Source: DASRVA01 sp035687745
GTDB lineage: Bacteria > Gemmatimonadota > Gemmatimonadetes > JACCXV01 > JAHWKZ01
Reading direction: 5' to 3'
Length of the DNA: 8,240 nucleotides
Assembly (NCBI GenBank): GCA_035687745.1
Contig: DASRVA010000138.1
Coordinates: 1-8,240 of the forward strand
Shown here one piece after another: positions 1-5,772 of this stretch. Numbering within the stretch: the stretch's first letter is position 1; each line of letters opens with the position of its first letter. The notes beneath the pieces are model-generated. The model saw nothing but the letters and a program-made list of their open reading frames with translations, was not told the origin of the DNA and ran no database searches. A program made the translations under genes and the position numbers.

Positions 1-387
1 GACCAGGACGTCGCGGCCGGCGATCTCCATTCGCTCGGCGGTCTTCGCGAGATCTTCGTAGCCGTTCGTGCCGGCGGGGATTCCGAGACAGTCCAGGTTC
101 CCGGCGTCGGTGACGAACGTGAAGTGATCTCCAGCCGCCAGAGTCCGGTCGTCCAGGAGGAATGGAACGTCCTCGGCGACGCCGCGCAGCCGGGCGTTGA
201 TCTCCCGAAGCGCCTCCGCCAGCCGTCTCAGGTTCGCCCGGTCTCGCGCGTGGCAGACATCCAGGTCATTGGTGACAGTCGGCGACCCCCAAAGCCGCCC
301 AGCCAATCCCCCGATCATGACGAACCGTACTTCGTGCCGATCCAGCACATCCAACATCCTCAAGGGATCGAAGACCGGGTCGGTCAT
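1..387 (-). CDS. Nucleotidyltransferase-fold protein, probable toxin or effector of an XRE/NTase pair (3' end missing)
   Basis: The frame is open from an ATG at 387-385 to the window edge, giving the first 129 residues with no stop. It has the hallmarks of the DNA polymerase-beta-type nucleotidyltransferase fold: a hydrophobic strand and Gly-Gly at residues 23-27 (VMIGG), then the metal-binding pair DLD at 41-43, and a probable third carboxylate, D99, in NLDCLG. The order GG-x13-DxD is typical of AbiEii/MNT/DUF6036-like proteins, which transfer nucleotides to tRNA or protein in several toxin-antitoxin systems. The start overlaps the stop of the upstream XRE gene (ATGA), so translation is probably coupled. 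The fold is well supported, but the exact subfamily and the toxin role are inferred from the partner gene. The missing C-terminus prevents a firmer call. Confidence 0.8.
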   Translation of the reverse strand, partial: MTDPVFDPLRMLDVLDRHEVRFVMIGGLAGRLWGSPTVTNDLDVCHARDRANLRRLAEALREINARLRGVAEDVPFLLDDRTLAAGDHFTFVTDAGNLDCLGIPAGTNGYEDLAKTAERMEIAGRDVLV

Positions 388-701
388 GCGCGCCGCGTCG
401 CGCGCTGGAGCGCGGCGACGTTCCTCGCCTCCATCGTCGCTCTCCGTAGACGCTGTTCAGGAGGGAGCCGGCGCATGGCGCGAACGAGCGTCCGATCGAC
501 TCCCTCTCCGAGGACCGGCACGAGATCGATTCGCTTTCCGCAGGATCGGACGAGCTCGGCCAGGGTGTCGAAGCGTGGGGTCACCGCGCCCGACTCGATC
601 CGGGAGACGGCGGATTGGGTCCTGCCTGTTCGCTCAGCCAGCTCCCGCTGGCTGAGACCCGCTCTTCGACGGGCATAGCGGAGCAGTCGGGCGGCTGTCA
701 T
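384..701 (-). CDS. XRE-family helix-turn-helix regulator (probable antitoxin/autorepressor)
   Basis: This 105-aa protein has an N-terminal Cro/C1-type HTH at about residues 5-58, with the recognisable core LSQRELAERTGRTQSAVSRI followed by the ESG turn. The tail contains GVDRTLVRAMRRLPPEQRLRR, less its last residue, at about 67-86. I recall similar tails in XRE proteins encoded next to nucleotidyltransferases. The gene overlaps the nucleotidyltransferase by 4 bp (ATGA). In such modules the HTH protein usually represses its own operon and may neutralise the partner. The ATG at 701-699 is preceded by no Shine-Dalgarno. Only an AT-rich palindrome lies upstream, which fits a leaderless transcript under autoregulation. 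The HTH assignment is firm; the antitoxin role is inferred. Confidence 0.88.
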   Translation of the reverse strand: MTAARLLRYARRRAGLSQRELAERTGRTQSAVSRIESGAVTPRFDTLAELVRSCGKRIDLVPVLGEGVDRTLVRAMRRLPPEQRLRRATMEARNVAALQRATRRA

Positions 702-703
702 GG

Positions 704-720
704 CTTATATGATATATAAG
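704..720. promoter_or_regulatory. AT-rich 17-bp palindrome, candidate operator overlapping the XRE-gene promoter
   Basis: CTTATAT (704-710), GAT, ATATAAG (714-720) forms a perfect 7-3-7 inverted repeat ending 2 nt before the XRE start codon. It stands out as almost pure A/T in GC-rich surroundings. On the minus strand it also holds a TATCAT hexamer (714-709), 7 nt from the ATG, usable as a -10 box. An autoregulatory operator overlapping the promoter is a reasonable inference. I see no good -35 match. Confidence 0.55.
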
Positions 721-875
721 TGACTGCGTATCCGCCATGAGGCCGAGCCGGTGGCCGGCCGACATCTGGGCAACCAGAAGTACTCGCCCACTTCTTAATG
801 AGTTGCGTTTACTTCGGTGAACTCGAATACACTTTTGTAAACAAGAACGGCGGAGGAAGACCCTGGCGGGCCGCC

Positions 876-893
876 GCCGCGGCGCCCCGCGGC
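876..893 (-). terminator. GC-rich stem-loop just after the hydrolase-OsmC gene, weak terminator candidate
   Basis: GCCGCGG (876-882) and CCGCGGC (887-893) form a perfect 7-bp stem with a 4-nt loop. It begins 4 nt beyond the stop codon of the hydrolase-OsmC gene on the minus strand. No U tract follows directly; the nearest T-rich stretch on that strand is around 845-832. This could be an imperfect intrinsic terminator or an mRNA 3'-end stabiliser. Confidence 0.35.
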
Positions 894-897
894 TCCC

Positions 898-2124
<1,227 letters not shown>

Positions 2125-2161
2125 GGCTCGCTCCTGGAAGGGGTATCGGCAAGAACGGCGA

Positions 2162-2620
2162 TCAGCGGGGGACGGTCGCGTCGACCTCGATCTCGACCAG
2201 CATGTCGGGATCGATCAGCCGTGAGACCTCGACCATCGTGGCGGCCGGCGGGTTCGCCCCGAAGGCCTCGCGATGGGCCCGGGCGACCTCCTCCCAGCGC
2301 GCGATGTCGGTCACGAAGACGCGGGTACGGCGGACGTCGGCGAGGCCGGCGCCCAGCTCCGCCAGCGCGTCCGCGACGATCTCGATGCAGCGCTGGGTCT
2401 GGGTTTGAAGATCCCCGGGCGCGACCACCTTCCCGTCGGGGCCGACGGCGGCCGTCCCGGAGACCCAGATCCGGTCGCCGTCGCGGACGGCGCGGCAGTA
2501 GCCATAGGCTGGCTCCCACGGGGCGCCCGAGAAGACGCGGCGGACCCGGTCCGAACCCTCAGACGTCGGCCTTCTCCCGGTCCCGCTCGACGGTGCGGTG
2601 GTAGTAGTCGGCGTTTCCAT
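2162..2620 (-). CDS. RidA (YjgF/YER057c/UK114) family protein, divergent member with N-terminal extension
   Basis: The 152-aa frame contains a chorismate-mutase-like RidA domain from about residue 27 to the end: SGAPWEP, YCRAVRDGDRIWVSGTAA, RVFVTDIARWEE, PPAATMVEVSRL and LVEIEVDATV. Canonical RidA hydrolyses reactive enamines/imines using an arginine in its PAR motif. Here that position is alanine (A127 in PAAT), as in Rid subfamilies that lack the deaminase arginine, so 2-aminoacrylate deaminase activity is doubtful. The only ATG in frame is at 2620, 62 nt inside the upstream zinc-ribbon gene. It has GGAGG at 2631-2627, 6 nt before it, so I chose it. However, residues 1-25 are Thr/Pro-rich and look like an out-of-frame reading of the neighbour. 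No ATG, GTG or TTG lies near the conserved domain start. Family is certain; start uncertain. Confidence 0.9.
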   Translation of the reverse strand: METPTTTTAPSSGTGRRPTSEGSDRVRRVFSGAPWEPAYGYCRAVRDGDRIWVSGTAAVGPDGKVVAPGDLQTQTQRCIEIVADALAELGAGLADVRRTRVFVTDIARWEEVARAHREAFGANPPAATMVEVSRLIDPDMLVEIEVDATVPR

Positions 2621-2771
2621 AGGTCGCCTCCGTGCCGCAGCGGTGGCAGGTGATGCGGCGCTGGCCGGGGGGGTCGGCGGTCAGCCCTTCCTCGGTCCGG
2701 CGGATCCCGGTCGCCGCCTCCCATCCGCAGTTCAGGCAGCGGACGAAGAGCTCTTCGTCGATGATCGGCAT
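2559..2771 (-). CDS. Small four-cysteine zinc-ribbon protein of unknown function
   Basis: With the ATG at 2771 the product is 70 aa. Two CxxC knuckles, C12/C15 (CLNC) and C42/C45 (CHRC), are separated by 26 residues, as in a zinc ribbon. The tail (about 55-70) is charged and rich in Tyr, Arg, Asp and Glu. No catalytic motif is seen. Such small ribbons often bind nucleic acid or act as accessory proteins, but I do not recognise this family. A GTG at 2816 would give 85 aa and overlap the stop of the PIN-like fragment (GTGA). I prefer 2771 because a TATACT hexamer lies 8 nt before it and neither start has a Shine-Dalgarno. The gene's end overlaps the RidA frame by 62 nt, suggesting co-translation. 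Confidence 0.72.
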   Translation of the reverse strand: MPIIDEELFVRCLNCGWEAATGIRRTEEGLTADPPGQRRITCHRCGTEATYGNADYYHRTVERDREKADV

Positions 2772-2779
2772 GGTGCGGA

Positions 2780-2785
2780 AGTATA
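2780..2785 (-). promoter_or_regulatory. TATACT -10-like box, candidate leaderless promoter of the zinc-ribbon operon
   Basis: TATACT reads 2785 to 2780 on the minus strand and lies 8 nt before the ATG at 2771. The transcript would therefore begin at or next to the start codon. No ribosome binding site and no clear -35 are visible. The spacing matches the other candidate leaderless starts in this window. Confidence 0.35.
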
Positions 2786-2812
2786 GCCGCTCGGGGAACC
2801 CCAGGGCCGAGG

Positions 2813-2938
2813 TCACGACCGGGTGCGCAGATAGTCGCCGGTCAGAATCCGGACTCCCGCCAGCCTGCGCCCGAAATAGGGGCCGAAATGGGAGAGGTCG
2901 CCGGTGATGCCGAACCTCGTGCGGCGTCTTACAGACAT
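2813..2938 (-). pseudogene. C-terminal remnant of a PIN-domain (VapC-like) toxin gene
   Basis: This 41-codon frame runs from ATG 2938 to TGA 2815-2813. Its core, ITGDLSHFGPYFGRRLAGVR (residues 11-30), followed by ILTGDYLR, resembles my recollection of PIN-domain C-termini: a strand ending in TGD (a metal-binding aspartate, here D14), then HFG and a closing V-x-IL strand. The rest of a PIN domain (about 100 residues with the earlier acidic residues) is absent. An in-frame TAA lies just two codons before the ATG, so the gene is truncated. Its stop overlaps a GTG that could start the zinc-ribbon gene. It may be a degraded toxin-antitoxin locus; an intact but unusual micropeptide is less likely. 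The assignment rests on motif memory, without a search. Confidence 0.5.
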
Positions 2939-2999
2939 CCCGGGTTATGGAAAGCAGAATGTGAGTGTAGGGCTCATTTCATCCCGATGGGAGGATCTC

Positions 3000-3302
3000 A
3001 TGCCACAGAAGAGCTGGAGCAAGAAGGACGAGCGGCAGTACGAGCACATCAAGGAGAGCGAGATGGACCGCGGCAAGTCCGAGGAGGGAGCGGAGGAGAT
3101 CGCCGCGCGGACGGTCAACAAGCAGCGCCAGCAGGAGGGCCGGACGGAGAACCGGACGCCGGGCGGCACCGGCAACCCGAACACGCCGCTCGAGGACCGC
3201 ACGCTCCAGGAGCTTCGGAACCGCGCCGAGGAGCTCGACATCGAGGGGCGGGGCTCCATGGACAAGATGGAGCTCGTCGAGGCGATCCGCGACCACGAAT
3301 AG
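3000..3302 (+). CDS. Small hydrophilic protein with C-terminal Rho_N/SAP-like motif ('plasmid stabilization protein'-type)
   Basis: This is a 100-aa, highly charged protein. The N-terminal half begins MPQKSWSKKDERQYEHIKES and continues to EEIAARTVNKQRQQ. This is a pattern I recall from a widespread small family often labelled 'plasmid stabilization protein', a label with little functional support. The C-terminal part (about 65-100) contains RTLQELRNRAEELDIEGRGS and then MDKMELVEAIRDHE. It matches the helix-extended loop-helix of the Rho termination factor N-terminal domain, related to SAP nucleic-acid-binding motifs. The middle (about 45-65) is Gly/Asn/Pro-rich and probably disordered. GGGAGG at 2989-2994 lies 5 nt before the ATG and fixes this start over an upstream in-frame alternative at 2904. 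It is transcribed divergently from the zinc-ribbon operon. Its function is unknown; nucleic-acid binding is inferred. Confidence 0.85.
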   Translation: MPQKSWSKKDERQYEHIKESEMDRGKSEEGAEEIAARTVNKQRQQEGRTENRTPGGTGNPNTPLEDRTLQELRNRAEELDIEGRGSMDKMELVEAIRDHE

Positions 3303-3355
3303 CGGCGCCGCGCCAGCAGCGGCCGCCACGTAGACCAACGAGCGCGCCGGCGCCC

Positions 3356-3410
3356 CACGGCTACCGTTGCCGTGAAGGCCGACCCGACCCCCCGTTCGGG
3401 TGCGGTCGGC
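3356..3410 (+). repeat. Two consecutive stem-loops between the Rho_N-like gene and otsA
   Basis: The first stem pairs CACGGC (3356-3361) with GCCGTG (3369-3374) around a 7-nt loop. The second pairs GCCGACC (3378-3384) with GGTCGGC (3404-3410). Inside it, ACCC (3387-3390) pairs with GGGT (3398-3401) beyond a 2x2 mismatch. No T tract follows. They may end transcription of the upstream gene or hold a regulator site for otsA. In so GC-rich a sequence chance pairing is possible. Confidence 0.4.
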
Positions 3411-3422
3411 GCCGGGCGCGCC

Positions 3423-3428
3423 TACCTT
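3423..3428 (+). promoter_or_regulatory. TACCTT -10-like box, candidate leaderless promoter of the trehalose operon
   Basis: TACCTT lies 7 nt before the otsA ATG at 3436. There is no Shine-Dalgarno between them, so a transcript starting here would be leaderless. The hexamer fits only the loose TANNNT consensus, and no convincing -35 is present. Confidence 0.3.
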
Positions 3429-3435
3429 GGCCGGC

Positions 3436-4935
3436 ATGACCGACTGGACGCCGGAGCGGGTCCACGAGGCCTTCCAGGCGCGGTTTCCCGACATCGGGCT
3501 GGCCGTGGTCGCGAACCGCCAGCCGTACGCCCACGAGCGGCAAGGCGGCGAGATCGTCGTCCAGCGCCCGGCGGGCGGGATGGCGCTTGCTCTGGACCCG
3601 GTCTTGAGAGCGGTCGGCGGGACTTGGGTCGCGTGGGGCGACGGCGAGGCCGACCGGATGGTCGTCGACGAGCACGACCGGGTCCGGGTCCCGCCGGAAG
3701 ATCCGAGCTACACGATCCGCAGGATCTGGCTCACCGAAGACGAGGTCGAACGCTACTACCTGGGGTACTCGAACCAGGCCCTCTGGCCCCTCTGCCACAA
3801 CATCCTCGAGCACGTCCGGTTCCGGGACCGCTTCTGGACGACCTATCGCGACGTCAACCTCCGCTTCGCCCACGCCACGGTCGAGGAGCTGGACGGCCGG
3901 GACGCTTTGGTCTGGATCCAGGATTACCATTTGGCGCTGGCGCCGCGCGCGATCCGCGACGTGCGCTCGGACCTGACCCTCGCCCACTTCTGGCACACCC
4001 CGTGGCCGGCCTGGGAGACCTTCCGGGTCTGTCCCCAGAAGGTCCAGATCCTGCAGGCCCTCCTCGCCAACGACCTGATCGGCTTCCACCTGGAGTCGTT
4101 CGCGCAGAACTTTCTCGACACCTGTGTCAACGAGCTCGAGGTCCTGGTCGACTGGAACCAGCGCACGATCGTCCATAGAGGGCGGGCCACGAAGGTCAGG
4201 GCGCTCCCGATCTCGATCGACGTCGAGCGGTTCGAGACGGTCGCGGCGAGCCCGGAGACGGCCGAGCGAATGGAGCGGATCCGCGAGCGGTTCGGGCTGA
4301 GGGAGCGGAAGGTCGGGATCGGGGTCGACCGCCTCGACTACTCCAAGGGGATCCTGGAGCGGCTGGAGGCGCTGCGCGTCTTCTTCCGCGACAACCCGGA
4401 GTACCGCGGGAAGTTCACGTTCATCCAGATCGCGGTCCCGAGCCGGGGGGAGATCCCCGCCTACCAGCACCTCGCCGAGAAGGTGGACGCCCGGATCGAC
4501 GCCTTGAACGACGACCTGTCGACCGGCGACTGGAGGCCGATCGTCTACATCCGCCACACGCTCCCGCAGGACGAGCTGGCAGCCTTCTACCGGATGGCCG
4601 ACGTGGCGATCATCTCGTCGGTCGTGGACGGCATGAACCTGGTCGTGAAGGAGTTCATCGCGTGCCAGGGCGACGACCCGGGCGCCGTCTGCCTGAGCGA
4701 GTTCGCGGGCGCGGCCGACGACATCGACCACTCGATCCCCGTCAATCCCTTCTACACCGAAGGCTTCGCCGAGGACATCCGGACCGCGCTCGAGATGCCG
4801 CTCGAGGAGCGGCGGCGGCGGATGGAGGCGATGAAGTCGCGGCTCCGGAGGCGGACGATCTACAGCTGGCTGGCCGAGTTCATGGCCGAAGCCGCCGAGG
4901 CGCGGGCCGCTTCGCTGGTCCACGGCCCGGCGTGA
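3436..4935 (+). CDS. otsA: Trehalose-6-phosphate synthase (glycosyltransferase family 20)
   Basis: This 499-aa protein has normal length for a stand-alone GT20 synthase. These enzymes join glucose from a nucleotide sugar to glucose-6-phosphate, giving trehalose-6-phosphate in the cytosol. Visible motifs in order are: N27-R28 and PAGG (46-49) in the N-terminal sugar-phosphate-binding region; WIQDYHL (160-166); HFWHTPWP (184-191); LLANDLIGFH (209-218); the donor-binding DRLDYSKG (298-305, with R299 and K304); VPSRGE (334-339, R337); DGMNLVVKEF (398-407, with D398 and E406); and SEFAGAA (421-427). The WHTPWP variant differs from FLHIPFP of enteric OtsA, so UDP-, ADP- or GDP-glucose use cannot be told. 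A related GT20 acceptor is possible, but the adjacent otsB supports trehalose. ATG 3436 is chosen over an in-frame GTG at 3400, which would add 12 unconserved residues. Confidence 0.95.
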   Translation: MTDWTPERVHEAFQARFPDIGLAVVANRQPYAHERQGGEIVVQRPAGGMALALDPVLRAVGGTWVAWGDGEADRMVVDEHDRVRVPPEDPSYTIRRIWLTEDEVERYYLGYSNQALWPLCHNILEHVRFRDRFWTTYRDVNLRFAHATVEELDGRDALVWIQDYHLALAPRAIRDVRSDLTLAHFWHTPWPAWETFRVCPQKVQILQALLANDLIGFHLESFAQNFLDTCVNELEVLVDWNQRTIVHRGRATKVRALPISIDVERFETVAASPETAERMERIRERFGLRERKVGIGVDRLDYSKGILERLEALRVFFRDNPEYRGKFTFIQIAVPSRGEIPAYQHLAEKVDARIDALNDDLSTGDWRPIVYIRHTLPQDELAAFYRMADVAIISSVVDGMNLVVKEFIACQGDDPGAVCLSEFAGAADDIDHSIPVNPFYTEGFAEDIRTALEMPLEERRRRMEAMKSRLRRRTIYSWLAEFMAEAAEARAASLVHGPA

Positions 4936-5750
4936 GCGCCTCCCACCGCCAGCGTGCACCAATGAACGGCGCGCTCGACGCAAGCCGCGAGGCCCCTCCC
5001 TTCGACGATCTGGATTCGATCCGCGATCGGCTCTCGGGCGGGCCGGTCCTGGTGGCGCTCGACTTCGACGGCACGCTGACCGAGATCGATCCCGACCCGG
5101 CGGCGCCCGGCCTGACCGCCCGGCGCCGGGCGATCCTGGCCGGAATCCCGGGGCCGGAGCGACGGCTCGCGATCGTGAGCGGCCGCGCGCTGGACGACGT
5201 CCGCGCCCGGGTCGCCGTCCCCGAAGCGATCTACGTCGGGAACCACGGCCTCGAGATCGAAGGCCCGGGCGTCGAGCGCCGTCCGCCCGAGGAGGTCGCC
5301 GAAGGGCTGGCGCGGCTCCTCGAGCTGGCGGCCGATCGCCTCGAAAGCGAAGGGGGCGTCCAGATCGAGGACAAGACGTGGACGGCGACCCTCCACGTCC
5401 GGCCGCGCGGCGACACCCGGCGGCTCGCCGGGATCGAAACCCGCCTCCACGACCTGGTCGAGGAGGCCGGCTTCGTCCTCCGCTCGGGGAAGGCGTCCTG
5501 GGAGATCCGCCCGGCGGACGCCTTCGACAAGGGCGATGCCCTCCGCCACGTGATCGACGCGATCCCCGACGGGACCGCCGAGCGAACCCTCTACGTCGGC
5601 GACGACGAGACGGACGAGGACGCCTTCCGCGCGCTTCCGAGCGCGGTCACCGCCCGCGTCGGCGACCGGGACGTGGAGACCGCCGCCCGCTACCGGCTCG
5701 CCGACCCCGACGAGGTGTACGAGCTGCTGGAAACGCTGTTCGCCGACTGA
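4932..5750 (+). CDS. otsB: Trehalose-6-phosphate phosphatase (HAD superfamily)
   Basis: This 272-aa HAD phosphatase dephosphorylates the OtsA product to trehalose. Motif I is LDFDGTLTEI with nucleophile D44 and acid/base D46. Motif II is IVSGR with S83. The trehalose-phosphatase signatures YVGNHGLEIEG (101-111) and DKTWTATLHVRPRG (147-160) follow. Motif III lysine is probably K200 (AFDKGDAL), and motif IV is VGDDETDEDAF with D224 and D225. The GTG at 4932 overlaps the otsA stop (GTGA), suggesting translational coupling, so it is the start chosen here. An in-frame ATG at 4962 would give 262 aa and is almost as plausible. Neither has a Shine-Dalgarno, and the residues between are not in the conserved domain. 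The order otsA-otsB-GH15 implies one operon. Function is confident; start is not. Confidence 0.95.
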   Translation: MSASHRQRAPMNGALDASREAPPFDDLDSIRDRLSGGPVLVALDFDGTLTEIDPDPAAPGLTARRRAILAGIPGPERRLAIVSGRALDDVRARVAVPEAIYVGNHGLEIEGPGVERRPPEEVAEGLARLLELAADRLESEGGVQIEDKTWTATLHVRPRGDTRRLAGIETRLHDLVEEAGFVLRSGKASWEIRPADAFDKGDALRHVIDAIPDGTAERTLYVGDDETDEDAFRALPSAVTARVGDRDVETAARYRLADPDEVYELLETLFAD

Positions 5751-5772
5751 GCCGCCCCCTATCCCCCCGGGC

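Noticed and set aside
124..678. Plus-strand frames over the XRE and nucleotidyltransferase genes
   Set aside because: Both real genes on the minus strand have clear motifs and a coupled overlap. The plus-strand products are Arg/Ser-rich without a domain.
776..795. AGAAGT/ACTTCT inverted repeat with an 8-nt loop
   Set aside because: The stem is only 6 bp, no T run follows on either strand, and the position far from both gene ends gives no clear role.
835..844. TTGTAAACAA near-palindrome, considered as an FNR/CRP-type site
   Set aside because: It does not match those consensus sites in spacing, and it lies beyond the end of the upstream gene and over 100 bp from the next start.
3361..4983. 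A 540-codon minus-strand frame opposite otsA
   Set aside because: It is a shadow of otsA: repetitive Asp/Val/Arg composition and no motif.
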